This document shows positions 1 to 10,900 of a DNA stretch of 64,000 bases, one piece after another; the stretch's first letter is position 1; each line of letters begins with the position of its first letter. The stretch spans positions 32,936,501 to 33,000,500 of the forward strand of contig NC_088106.1 of assembly GCF_036370855.1 (NCBI RefSeq). The letters run 5' to 3'. This DNA comes from Dromaius novaehollandiae. Its lineage: Eukaryota; Chordata; Aves; Casuariiformes; Dromaiidae. Under the pieces are notes generated by a model. The model searched no databases, was not told the origin of the DNA, and worked only from the letters and a program-made list of their open reading frames with translations. The translations under genes were made by a program, and so were the position numbers.

Positions 1-113
1 TTCCAATAGGAGAACACTCTCTACCTCAAACAAAGCCATTGGAAATCTCCCGGTGGGTCAGGCTATTACCAGTACGCCAGCACACATTTCCAGGACTCGT
101 CTACAACACTTAC

Positions 114-185
114 CGATGGCAGGGAAGTTCTTTCTGTAGGTGAACCAAAGCCGAGAGGTCACATCCAGAAGGATCTCTTCTTTCT
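114..185 (-). CDS. ATG4B: ATG4B coding exon 3
   Basis: On the minus strand the acceptor TTTTTTAG precedes position 185 and the donor GTAAGT follows 114. The 72 bases encode Glu37 to Ile60, including the conserved SRLWFTYRKNFP, and leave one base (G) for the following exon, which is outside the window. The first 113 bases of the window are intron 3. Confidence 0.95.
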
Positions 186-3100
186 CTAAAAAATTTTCAA
201 AAAATCAAAAGACACACGTATAAGGATAGCACCAGACGTATCTAAAACCCTCTCCTAACCACGTTCACCCCTGACAGTGGTGTTCCACTCCTCACTCAGT
301 CTGTTTGTCCAAAGAAGCAAAATCTGGTTGAGGAACAGGAGAGCGTCAAGCACAAAAGAAACTTTCTCATTCTCCATGAGGCCACAACTAACCAAAAGAT
401 ATCATGGTCATAGGCCAGTTTTGAAGCAGTAAGCCATTTCCTTGCCTTTCCTTTGAGAGTTCCCCTTTCTTCAATCATCCTGGCCTCACGCTGCAAGTCC
501 CAATAGCTAATAAATGGTAACTTTCTGCAGGAAAGTATCCTAGAGTCCACAGAAGTGGCCAGGTAGGAAGAAGCATGGCAATTAAAGCCTGCATGCTCTG
601 CCAGCAAACCAGCAGACTCTTCTCCGTACTTACAAGGTCTGTAGTCACCTTGCTCCTCAGAAAATGATGTTCAGTATAAACAAAGCCCTCTGGAGCAGTA
701 GAGAATGTCACATTGCGCATTCAAAATACCTGTAAAAACACTGTATTTTCGGCCTAGTATCCAAACAGGTTCTTTGGTCTCAGGGAAGTCTTCATACTCA
801 AACCTGAGGGTGTCATAGGTAAGAGTAGCTAGAAAGAGAATGACAAAATTATGTATCCTTCATAGTTTTTCCTTGCTGCTTAAAAATCATACTAAACACA
901 CACACAGAGAACACAGGACAATACAGGTCAGCTTATAGTCACAGTTGCAGTGATCCAGTAGCTCACATGCAGAGGATCTGGCAAGGAGCTAGCAAGAAAC
1001 TGTATCACTCACAACGCAACAGTGAAGTCAGTAAGGGATAGGAAGCTGATGAATCCATGGTTCAAACCTAGTTACCCCACAGAAGGAGAGCACAGTAATT
1101 TCCAGCCTGGATCAGCTCCAAGCTCTGTCTAGTCTGGAATTGAGTGGGTCAAAGAAAACATTAAGGACTTTAGCTGGCAGCTGCATTCTGCTGTCTGCCT
1201 CCCAGCACAGGGTATCACTAAAATGGTCATCAGCATTTGGGACCTAGAGTTTAGGCCTTCTTTTCAAAGGAACCAAGTGATTGAAATCCTTCTTCCAGAA
1301 GATGTAATTTTTAGTGGTGTAATAAGAAAAGCACAGACTACATTAAGATGGAAACCAAATCTTGCTTCTAAAATCACTCTCTCCTGTGAGGCACCGAATC
1401 GAGCACAAGTCATCATCCATACTGAAAATAGTCTGCAGCTGAGAAGGAGAAGAGCTGCCCTTTACAGATGTCACACGGTAAGACCCGAGGAATACAGAGC
1501 TGTGCTGAAGTGTGTAAGTTCACGAGTGACAGGCACACCTTGTGTCCGTTTCACGGGTTCCTTTCACAGCATAGCATCAATCAGTGCCTGTGTATCTGCC
1601 TCTTCTCACAGAACAGCACAGCATTGCCCATTCCACAACAGAACAACTCAGCAGCACTGCAAGACAACCCTAAACAGGGCAGCTTAGCCCTTCATGCAAA
1701 ATGCACAGACAACAGAGAGCATAGCATATCCAGCTTTTTTTCCTATTAAGTCTATATTTGTATACAAGGTGCTTTAAAGCGGTCTGGGAACCCTGGAACT
1801 GAGCCTCTGGGGAAAAAAAGACTAGTTCAAAAGCATCTTTGTAAGGGTAATAATTGCATCTAATTCTATAGGTATCATTCTAAAACAAACCACACATTAA
1901 ATTTAAAACAGAACTAAGCTAAACTGCTCTCTAACTGTTAAAGTGGCTATTGAAAATATTTCTAACAGCAAATTCAGTAAAATCTGCAGTAATTTGACAT
2001 GATTTTAAAACAGGGCAATGGACTACATGCCCTGAAGTTCCTCTTAGCCCCATTTTCTTTGAAAGCTGCCACCTTCCATGCTGCACACCTCACTTTCAGC
2101 TTCCCCAAAAACATACCTGCTGTTTCTCCAGTGCTGCCTATGAACCAGATCACACTATTCTCACAAGTGGAAGATGTACATAGAAGTTCAGTTTTCCTCC
2201 CCATCAGTCCCTGTTTAGCTTTCCCAAGCATTAATCCAGCGCATCAGAAAATAACTACTTGACCGATTTGCATTAAGAAAACAACAGCTCCAGAAGGTCA
2301 CCATGAGATTGCACTCTTTCTCCTGCCACATATCTCAGACAGCTTGTTTGTCCAAATGTAATGTAGGTTGTGCAAGATATTTTGCCCTCCTGCAGGTCCC
2401 TCATCAATCTTCTGCCTCTGGGCTCTCTAATCTAAAATGCTAATACTAAATGTCAAAGAAAATACTAAGCAGTAGCAGCAAGACACCACCATTAAGACCA
2501 ACTACTGTTAAAGGAGGAGCCCTAGCAAGACAAACAGAGTAGGTTTACAAATCTAATTTTTAATTAGACTCTGGCCTTAACCCTGGCACAAAAATTTTCA
2601 AGCATTTTCACTGTGTGAATTACTTCAGTACAGACTCTACTTCAGACACATTTAAGACTGTATGGGCCACACATTCCCATTCCCATTCCCATCCCATCAC
2701 GTGACTTCTCAATAAAAAGCTAGGGAAAACAATTCTGCTTGCAAAGAGAAACACCAGCAAAGCAACACAATCTTTTCCTCTCTCTAAAACATTTTAGCAG
2801 TGAAATTATGAGTGTCTTTACTGTATACTAGCCAGACTAAGTATCCTCAATGGTCCACAGTTTGTATGTCTATTTTTACTTAACAGTTTGTCTTGTTTTG
2901 TCCCTTTCTTACTCAATGTTGGTGATGTTCTTCCAGGAGGAGGAGGACGGGGGAAGAAAAAAAAGCTATGACATCTGCAGACATTCAGGCACACGTCACT
3001 TGCTACTTTCTCCCTTAGTTTTCAGAAGTTTCCTACAAGATGAAACATTGTAGGTTGATTCTGACAGCTCAAAGGTACACTTATAGCGAGGATTTTTTTG

Positions 3101-6100
3101 AAATTCAGTGTGTCACCAGATAGGATCTTAACATAAAAACCGAAGTTCTCAGGTTAAGTTTTAAAGCTGAAAGAAATACTGACTGGTTTATTTCATAAGT
3201 TCTCAACCTTGCCAAGAATCAAGCTCTCAGTCTGAAGAGTCTCAAGTAGCATAAATAAACGATTGAAACAAGGATGCTATACGCAGAAACTATTAAGCTA
3301 CCCATCACCCCCCTTTTCCTTTCCTAGTAACATTTGCTCACAGCCTCAAAAGTCACATCCTCTGCAACTTTATGCTTCATGGGGCACCGGGTCCCCAACA
3401 AACACATGATTCGCAACTGGCAGTTTCATGGCAAGGATCTGCTAGAAAAGAGCTGCTGGATTCTTTCCCAGGCAATCAAAGCTGCCACAGCAAGGGGTCA
3501 GCAGGCCTGATGGATTTTCAGGCTGCCTGCTGGCAGCTCCCGAGGCACATCAAATACGACAACTCAACTTCCTTCGATGCACAGTGGATTTACAGTTAAA
3601 AAGGCAAAAATTTCAACCCTGCAGATCACAGTCTCAGCAAGGCAGGCTCTCTTTCCAGGAAAGTCAAGCGTGCTGTGAATGATGCAAAACTAGGCTGGAT
3701 CTTTGCCTTCCTATGTGCACACCTTGCACAGGATCTGCTGTAGTATCCCAGAACAGCTTCTCATCCCACCTCCTCCCTAAAACACCGTGATGGAAAAAAC
3801 AAAGCTTTGCACGTGCCACAACAGAAAACCTCTGTATTAAGAAACTCTGATGTAGACATTCAAATAAAAGTAACTGCATTAAATACCACCACTAAGACTG
3901 AAAGCCTCAGTTCTCTTCTCCTATGCATATTTTTAAAACTTCCTAGTTATAAGATAACAAGACAGAGGCACAAAGCACATCTTGAATGAAGCACAAGGAA
4001 CCAGCACTTGATGCACCTAGCATGCATCTTCAACATCAGCGACTTTTAATACGTTTGCTAAACAGAAGAACGCAAAGTGGCTCATAAGCACATGTAAGGT
4101 TACTGAAAAGCTGTGTTAGTACCATCTTGTCAGAGTGGGAGAACAAGAAGAACTGTCCTAACACACGATGAGATGGAATTAGGGTAGTGGGTGAAATCTT
4201 AACTCCTTTCTTACATTCTTAAACTGTCCAATGAAAATGCCGAGCTAAAAACATTATCCTAGTTTGTAACAAACTATTGCAAGAGCAAACATGGCCGCAC
4301 TGTCAGTCGTGGTGGAGTGGACCTTTGAATTCTCTGACCTGTGATGTCAAATTGCAGATGTCAAGCTTGTGTGTTGCCTTTAGCATACAGCAAGTATCAA
4401 GTCCTTGATGGCCGTGTTAATTTTACCAAAACAAAAACTATTTGTGTTTCTATCAGCTTTAGGAAACGAACAACAACAACAAACAGTCAAAACTTTGATG
4501 ACTCAAATAGAAATACAGCAAGTGATTTTCTTTGTGTTTACACAGCAAAACAGCTGACGTTTGCTCTGGCATAAATCATCCTAGCTGTAGTTTGCCTGCA
4601 CAACTTAGATTTTTGTAGAAAAATTTTTTATAAAAAATACCGAAGTAAAGATTTGGAGTGCCATACTGAAGGAAAACGAAGCTCTGTAATACCCTCCCCC
4701 CCCCCGCCCCCCCCAAAAAATTGCTTCTTGGGCTTCCTCCACTCTTTGGCAAGGCTTATCTCTTCTGCACAGTAACATTTTCCAGGCAGTGCCAGAAACA
4801 GCTTAGGGACATTTTTCTCAAGTCTTTCAGCCCCAAATTAACACTGCCAAAAAAATAAAAAATGGGGCAGATGATCATCTCTCTCAGCTGACAGAGATAC
4901 ACCATGAAGACAGAGTACAGAGAAGGAAAGCTACCAGATATAGAATATTTCAAAAGAAAAAAAGAAGAGAAGCTGAATTTATTGCACTAATAAAGTTCAT
5001 AACTTAAAAATGCCTAGAAAATAGAGAACCGTAGAAGAGCCCGGACCCTTATTTCTGGCCTTTGTAGAAGATTAAACCTTTTCTTTCTCCTAAACCCTTT
5101 CAAACAAGATAAACCTGATTATCTAGGGAACAACAAGCAGTTAAGAGACAGTCAAGGAAGAAAGTTAGTCAACTGAAGAACAGCTTTCTCTTGGAGGCCC
5201 AGAACAAACAGTTCAAAGTCTGCCACTCAGGTCCTCAGACTGTCCCAAGAGCAGTGCTGGAGGAGAAGGCTCTTGAGTTTTTGCTGCTTTACAGCCCAGA
5301 AACCAACACTGTTTTGCATACAGGAGATTCAGCTGAGTGAAGTCCTGCTGTCTACACAGCACGGTTTTCTTCCCTTGCTAAATCTTGTAAAGCTTATAAA
5401 AGGGGAAAGCAAACACATCTGCTGGCTCAGGGTATGTTATTTCACTTGCTGGAATGTGTTTTGTTCCCAGGTATGAGAGACTGGGATGAAACAACGCGCA
5501 AGGACACATTAGGCAGAAAGTCAGGATGCTATCAACTGTACTACACTGACAACAACAGCACCCGCATCAAGGACAAAAATAAAGATAGCAGTCCCGTGGC
5601 ACAAGATCAACGAATTCCCTCCACATACACGCTCACGTGCCCAAAACGGAGAGGGAGCCCACACAGCACAAGAAAACATTCATCGCTATGGGATGGCACT
5701 CATCTCTGCACAGGACTGATGGGAGCTACTGCTACGTGAAGGCTAGAAGGAAACTAATATCCATCCAGGTCCTAAAAGACTTTCTTTTCCATACAACAAA
5801 GAAATCTCTATCATGAAAGCTTTTTTAGCACTCTCAGAAAAGGTGATAAACGGTCACAGAGAGCAACCATGTCATCTTACCCCTACAAGCAGTACCTTTA
5901 CAAGAAGGCTGCTATCCCTTGTGAGCAGAGCATAGAGAAAGCTTATGCAGCTACCGTTTATGCCCTGTAATTTGCTCCCAGGACAACATCATCCAGGCAG
6001 CACCTTTAAACAACATGAAACAGCTCAGCACTTTTTACAAAGGATAAAAAGACATGACGGGAAGGATGAAAAGGATTTACTCAAGGTACCAAACAAATAC

Positions 6101-7034
6101 GCTGCTGAAGAGACTCCCTTTTAACTTTTACCTTCAATTACAGAAGCAAGCAGTAAAAGAGCTCCTGGGTGTTTTTCTCGAGAGTGTTGGGACAGTAAAC
6201 CGCCCAAAATAGCACGCACCCACCGGACACACCCCACGCTCTGAAGGAACGTGGGTTCTGCAGAACCAGAAATGCTGCTTCCCGGAGCACATCTGATGGG
6301 GATGACCAAGCTAATGACAAGCCACCGACAGCAGGAGCAAGGAAGCCGCCATCCCAGGTGCACGCTTGGTGCTTGCAAAACCGCCCCGCGTAGCCCGGGC
6401 TGGCAGGAGGAGAGCACTTTTTTCGGCTTAGCAGGAAGAGCTGCACGCCCATCACCAGCTCCCAAAGCCAAACTGCAAGAGTCTGCCAGAAGCAGGCACA
6501 ACGCGCTAAGGACCTCTGAGCGCCGGGAACGGTCTCCCCTGCGGGCTGAACGCTACCTGACTAGCCGCTACCTCCTTCTAGAGTCAGGGACAAGACTTTC
6601 TGCATCGCTTGCTGGAAGAACCGCCCCCGGCTTTTGGGGACGCGCCTCTCGGCCCTTCCTCCCGCTGACAAAAAGCCCGTGCTCGGGGGCTGCCCCTCCT
6701 CGGCCGTGCCCCGGCGGGGCTCCGTCAGCCCGGCCTCTCTCCCCTCGCTCTAGCCGGGGGATCGCTGCCCGCGGCAGCCGCAGGCGAGGGGACGAAGCCC
6801 CCGCGGCCCGCAGGGCGGCTCCCCCGCCGCAGGCCTCCAACGGCCACCGCGCGGGAGCGGGCGGGCGGGCGGCCGGGCCGGGCCCTGCCACACGAGTTAC
6901 CGCTCGCTCCTGGGGGGAAAGAAACCACCTTCCCCTCCCGCCCCGGGCCCCCGCCCGGGCAGCGGCGCCGCTGAAGGGAGGGAAGGGGCAGCTCCGCCGC
7001 CAGCCCGCCGCCGCCGCCGCCCACCTGCGTCCAT
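114..7034 (-). CDS. ATG4B: ATG4B, 5' part: coding exons 1-3 (residues 1-60), continues beyond left edge
   Basis: ATG4B is the cytosolic cysteine protease that trims LC3/GABARAP (ATG8) precursors and removes them from lipid during autophagy. Three minus-strand exons are visible: 7034-7025, 828-730 and 185-114. Each is flanked by AG/GT, and together they give one frame with phases 1, 1 and 1. The protein begins MDA-A and continues TLTYDTLRFEYEDFPETKEP, then WILGRKYS, then SRLWFTYRKNFPAI, which is the conserved ATG4B N terminus. The catalytic Cys (about residue 74 in the human protein), Asp and His lie in exons outside the window. Intron 1 is large (about 6.2 kb). The gene is head-to-head with THAP4, 800 bp separating the two start codons. 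Identification rests on recognised family sequence and gene order; I am very sure of it. Confidence 0.95.
186..729 (-). other. ATG4B: ATG4B intron 2
   Basis: This is the 544-bp intron between coding exons 2 and 3. I see no further coding, RNA or repeat feature in it; open frames here are short and unrecognisable. Confidence 0.85.
730..828 (-). CDS. ATG4B: ATG4B coding exon 2
   Basis: On the minus strand the acceptor TTTCTAG precedes position 828 and the donor GTATTT follows 730. The 99 bases encode the segment from Ala4 to Thr36, then one base of the next codon, with LRFEYEDFPET and EPVWILGRKYSVFT recognisable. It joins exon 3 in phase 1 to form a Glu codon. Confidence 0.95.
2697..2704. promoter_or_regulatory. 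CLEAR-like palindromic E-box in ATG4B intron 1
   Basis: The sequence TCACGTGA, in context ATCACGTGACT, matches the core of the CLEAR element bound by TFEB/TFE3 and also by USF. TFEB is known to regulate autophagy genes. Function here is inference only. Confidence 0.35.
4692..4714. repeat. C-rich low-complexity tract
   Basis: A 23-bp run of cytosines is interrupted only by one T and one G, in ATG4B intron 1. Confidence 0.9.
7025..7034 (-). CDS. ATG4B: ATG4B coding exon 1 (start codon)
   Basis: The minus strand reads ATGGACGCAG followed by the donor GTGGGC. The exon supplies Met-Asp-Ala and the first base of codon 4, completed by exon 2 (G+CT = Ala). The ATG lies inside the CpG island. The 5' untranslated region must lie upstream, at roughly 7035-7200; its exact start cannot be read from sequence alone. 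Confidence 0.93.
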
Positions 7035-7141
7035 CGCGGCAGCCGAGCGGCCCCGCCGAGGGCTGCGGCCCCTGCCTCCTCCACAGACACATACGCCCCG
7101 GCACAACCTAGTCCGCTGCCGCTGGGGAGCGCGGCGCCCGC

Positions 7142-7146
7142 CCAAT
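7142..7146 (+). promoter_or_regulatory. CCAAT box upstream of ATG4B
   Basis: CCAAT in the context GCCCAATGAG lies about 108 bp upstream of the ATG4B start codon. It is a typical NF-Y site position; occupancy is inferred. Confidence 0.5.
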
Positions 7147-7244
7147 GAGAGCGCCGCTGGCCTCCGGCCTCCGCTACGGTAGGCTGCCGGGAGCGCGCGT
7201 CATGTTTACCTGCGCCGCGCGGCTTCCTCTGCGCGCTGGGGGCT

Positions 7245-7261
7245 GCCATTTTGGCGTACGG
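7245..7261 (+). promoter_or_regulatory. 17-bp promoter element, copy 1
   Basis: GCCATTTTGGCGTACGG. It combines a YY1-type GCCATNTTG core with a 3' GTACGG, and is one of five same-strand copies in 520 bp. Confidence 0.6.
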
Positions 7262-7423
7262 CAAAGGCCGGTTCGGAGGTGAGAGAGGCGTTTAGCTCGG
7301 CGGCGAAGCCTAGGTCAAGAAAGGCAGCGCGAAGATCTGTAAGCACTTTGCTCTTTCCCGGATTACACCCGCGGGAGCAGCCCGTCGCACGTACGCTTGG
7401 GGAAGTTCCGAAACGTGGGCGCG

Positions 7424-7440
7424 ACCATCGTGTTGTACGG
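7424..7440 (+). promoter_or_regulatory. 17-bp promoter element, copy 2
   Basis: ACCATCGTGTTGTACGG differs from copy 5 at two positions. Confidence 0.6.
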
Positions 7441-7554
7441 ACTCTGCTGGGTCCCGCCCCTCTCTTTTCCAGCAGGGCAACTCCCCTATTCACGCCCCTT
7501 GGAGAAACGCCTTTCATCGCACAAGCGGCAGGCACCGAACTGCTCGCAGAAAGC

Positions 7555-7559
7555 CCAAT
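7555..7559 (+). promoter_or_regulatory. second CCAAT box in the divergent promoter
   Basis: CCAAT in the context AGCCCAATGGC lies 276 bp upstream of the THAP4 start codon. Confidence 0.4.
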
Positions 7560-7616
7560 GGCTGGAATCGCTAAGCAGGCAAGCGTGTGGGGCCGCTAGG
7601 GACCCTCCTGCCCTGA

Positions 7617-7633
7617 GCGACGGTGCTGTACGG
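7617..7633 (+). promoter_or_regulatory. 17-bp promoter element, copy 3 (divergent)
   Basis: GCGACGGTGCTGTACGG keeps the TGTACGG half but has lost the YY1-type core (five differences from copy 5). Confidence 0.4.
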
Positions 7634-7645
7634 CCGAGCCTCAGC

Positions 7646-7657
7646 CAAAATGGCGGC
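7646..7657 (-). promoter_or_regulatory. YY1-type site, reverse orientation
   Basis: CAAAATGGCGGC is the classic YY1 core seen in many housekeeping promoters. It lies between copies 3 and 4 of the 17-bp element. Confidence 0.55.
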
Positions 7658-7672
7658 GCCCTAGTGGCGGTC

Positions 7673-7689
7673 GCCATCTTGGTTGACGG
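7673..7689 (+). promoter_or_regulatory. 17-bp promoter element, copy 4
   Basis: GCCATCTTGGTTGACGG has an intact YY1-type core and a variant 3' half. A further GTGCCGTAC lies just downstream (about 7692-7700). Confidence 0.55.
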
Positions 7690-7748
7690 CAGTGCCGTAC
7701 AGAAACCCCTTCCCCAAGGAAGAGGGGCAGCTGAGGTGACCTGGCTCC

Positions 7749-7765
7749 GCCATCTTGTTGTACGG
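7749..7765 (+). promoter_or_regulatory. 17-bp promoter element, copy 5
   Basis: GCCATCTTGTTGTACGG, the best consensus copy, 70 bp upstream of the THAP4 start codon. Confidence 0.6.
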
Positions 7766-7834
7766 CTGGCCTCGGCCCCTGGGCTGGAAGGGGTGGGAGG
7801 GGGCTGGGGAGCGGGCCCGGCGGGGCGGCCGGAG

Positions 7835-7911
7835 ATGGTGATCTGCTGCGCCGCCGTGAACTGCTCGAACCGGCAGGGGAAGGCGCACAGAGGCACCGTC
7901 TCCTTCCACAG
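7835..7911 (+). CDS. THAP4: THAP4 coding exon 1
   Basis: ATGGTGATCTGCTGCGCC starts the protein MVICCAAVNCSNRQGK, the canonical THAP4 start; the donor is CACAG|GTAAGA. The 77 bases leave two bases (AG) that complete Arg26 with exon 2. The start choice is fixed by the zinc-binding Cys residues at positions 4/5 and 10. Confidence 0.95.
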
Positions 7912-10900
7912 GTAAGAGCAGCCGCCGGGGCCGCCCCCCGCTCCCCCGGCCCGGCCTCGCGGGCGCAGGGGCAGCGTCGGCTGCCCGCTTCCTGCCCCGC
8001 CGTGCTGGCCCGCGCCGCCCCCCTCCTGCGGGCGGGCCGGGCGCGGCCCCAGCCCCAGCCCCGCGCCGGCCTCGGCCCCAGCCCCGCGCCGGCCTCGCTG
8101 CCCGCAGGTGCCCCGCGGCCGGGGCCGCCGCCTCGGGGGCCGCCAGCGCGCCGGCCTCCGCCCGCCGCGGCCTGGCCGCCTCGGCGCGGCGCTCCCCGGC
8201 GGGCGAGGCGGCCCGCGGCGGCGCGCAGCGCGGTGCCCCGCAGCCGGGCCGGCGGTGCCGAGCGGGCTCGGCCGCGCTGGGCGCCCCGGGCCCTCGCTGC
8301 CCGGCGCCGTGTCGGAACGCACGGATGGGCCCTGCGGCGCTGCCCGGGCTGGGCGAGACCCCGGCGGCGGCCCCGGCCGGTCCTTGCCTAACCGGCCTTT
8401 TGTTTAGCCGGCTGCTTTCCCAGGGCACGAAACCGTTGCTCGAGCCTTGTGTCTTTAGCCGCTTGTGAGGTCGCGCGGACGCGCTGCTTCCCCTCGCAGC
8501 TCTTGCCGGGCGATTTGGCCCTCCTCGAGCCTTTACGCCGCGGGCCGCGGATATTCTTGCCCTCTTCTCGGTAGTTTCCAAAGAGATGTAGCGACTTGCG
8601 CGAACGTGCTGTGTCCTTACGAGATGATGAGCAGCACGGCAACCGGTGAGACGACTTTGGTCTTTTATGTGAGCCTAAAAAGTTACCAGTCTGCTCTTTG
8701 AGCTAGTGTTTTGGATTTTGATCTCACGAGATGGCTAACGTTTCCCTGCTTTAGTTACGGGTACAGGTTTTCCTCTGGGATACACCTGCTTTGCTATAAG
8801 TGGATTTAGGAGAAACCTTGTAAAGAGTAAATGATGCTAATTGTTTTCTCTATTTTTTTCCCTTCTCCTTCAAAATTTAAGAAACAGATAGTGCTGTCAT
8901 TTTGCATTTAGAAACCAAAGGGCCCACTGCGCGTGACACTTGTTTATAGCGCGCTTGTTGGAGGAAGGGCGCCTGTGCCCGAAAGAGGGAACGGGATAAA
9001 TTTCACTTATGTTAAATGCCGCTGCTGTATTTCTCCTATTCTGTCAGCAATTTTGTGAATCTCTTTTTGTACATCTCTTAATCTGTAAACAATAGAAAGC
9101 TGTCCTTTGTTTTTTTGCAGTGTCAATAGTAGCCTTTAGGTTTCTCCTTCAGTCTTGCAAATTTTGGAACTTATTTTGCTGTCTCTTGACAATGCAGAGT
9201 TTCCCCCATGCGTGTTGTTGCCATTTAGAAATATGCTGTGCAGCTTAGGTGCAGGTAAGAGAATATTCTGGCGTGGTCGTGTTTGCTTCGGACACCGGCA
9301 GCATGAGTGGGTGATGTGGGACTCGGACTACAATCGTGTGTTTGTTTTTTCTCCTGGCAGGTCCCTCTTTCTCTGTACTCCTTCTTTTCTCCGTTTATAA
9401 GAAGGACTTATGGCCTTGACAGTTATGGCAGCATAGGTGATTCCCAAGGTGATTTGGCCGACCGAGTTCAATTTGAAAGGGCACCGTGTTCAGCTTCCCT
9501 AGTTTTTCCTCTGTTGGAATATATCCAAAGTACAATATGGAAAGCCACTGAGCACCCCTAGAAAGTGATTGTGTTATGTCACTGCTTACGTTTCTGTTTA
9601 TCGAGGGGTGGTGCCAGCAGTTCAAAACAAGTGATTGTGTCAATGCTATTAAATATGGTGCCTGGAAACACTGCTTGTTGGCACTGAAGCTTCTGTTCAG
9701 GAATTTTTACATCTTATTAGATATTTCCGTAAAGAACAGTATAAAACTCAACATGGTTTTGAAAATAGTGGGTGGTCAATGCATTGGGTAAGTTGGGATG
9801 TTTCAGTTTTCATCACTCATCTTCATCCTTCCTAGTTTACAGACAACCTACTATGTTCTTTATAGAATAAATAAACAGAAGAAGTATCAGTTGTTTGCTA
9901 ATAAATAAGGGAAACAAAGCTTACTGGTTCTGCCATCTTTGCAAAATTGTGTTCTTAACAGAGGAAATGGATATTGAAAGTTTCAGCAAAATAATCTCCA
10001 AACAGGCGTAACCTTTTAAAATATGGCTTTCAAGACAATTTGCATTTGCTAAACTGACAAGTGGCACATACCTTTTTGATTCTAGAAATGCCACTTATGT
10101 TTTCTGGGTGTTTTTCTTCTGTTTGTTTTTCAGATTCCCTCTAAAGGACTCAAAACGTCTGATTCAGTGGTTAAAAGCTGTTCAGAGAGACAACTGGACT
10201 CCCACCAAGTATTCATTTCTCTGCAGTGAGCATTTCACCAAAGATAGTTTTTCTAAACGGCTGGAAGACCAGCATCGATTACTTAAGCCCACTGCTGTCC
10301 CTACCATCTTCCAGCTTGCAGAGAAAAAAGACGACAACCTGGATTATGTCAGAAGCAGAAGAAAAATAGCAAGCCAGGTACCACTGCAGGATGGAGACCA
10401 ATCAAGGGAAGGAGGCTGTGAGGTAGTTCAAAGAACCTCGTCTTCTGACCAGGACTTTATGGTAATGCAAGGGACTAAAGAGATGGAGGAGGCAACTTTG
10501 CAAGCTGAAATTGGGTCAATAGCTGAGAAGGAAGAGAGTATCTACAGCCAGCTGGAAGGCCCTCGGAGAAGGACGTTAGGGGATAATTTAACTGCAAAGC
10601 CAGGTCCTCAGAAAAAGCCTGAGAGATCTTCTGTAGAAGATTGTCCTAAAACCACCCGGATAGGGAGCTGGATGGCAGACAGAAGTGGCATATCGGTTGA
10701 TGACTTCACGCCTCCTGCGTCTGGTGCTTGCAAGTTCATTGGCTCCCTCCACTCTTACAGCTTTTCCTCTAAGCATACCAGAGAGAGGCCATCTTTCCCG
10801 AAAGAGCAACTAGAAAGGAAAAGGCCAAAGAGAGATGCGGAACCAAGCTGCAGCAGCAATATCATGGGACATGATAAGACCTTAGCAGAAGGCTCCCCTA

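Larger units (their letters stand above)
829..7024 (-). other. ATG4B: ATG4B intron 1
   Basis: This intron is about 6.2 kb. It holds a short ATTCCC-type tandem (about 2673-2690), a palindromic E-box TCACGTGA at 2697-2704, and a C-rich tract at 4692-4714. Its 5' end (about 6480-7024) is the GC-rich flank of the promoter. I recognise no exon or gene; open frames in the GC-rich end are compositional. Confidence 0.75.
6480..8620. promoter_or_regulatory. CpG island / bidirectional ATG4B-THAP4 promoter
   Basis: Base composition changes abruptly to very high GC with dense CpG from about 6480 to 8620. The island contains the start codons of both ATG4B (7034, minus) and THAP4 (7835, plus). I see no TATA box. 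It contains CCAAT boxes, YY1-type GCCATCTTG/AAAATGGCGGC motifs and GC boxes. This is the usual layout of a divergent housekeeping promoter. Long open frames on both strands here reflect GC richness, not genes. Confidence 0.92.

Noticed and set aside
6251..8581. Long open frames (up to about 300 codons) on both strands of the promoter region
   Set aside because: They are Arg/Ala/Gly/Pro-rich, overlap each other and the real start exons, and follow from extreme GC content with few stop codons.
10108..10133. An upstream ATG in frame with THAP4 exon 2
   Set aside because: It lies in the polypyrimidine tract before the acceptor. The true start is in exon 1, which provides the zinc-binding cysteines.
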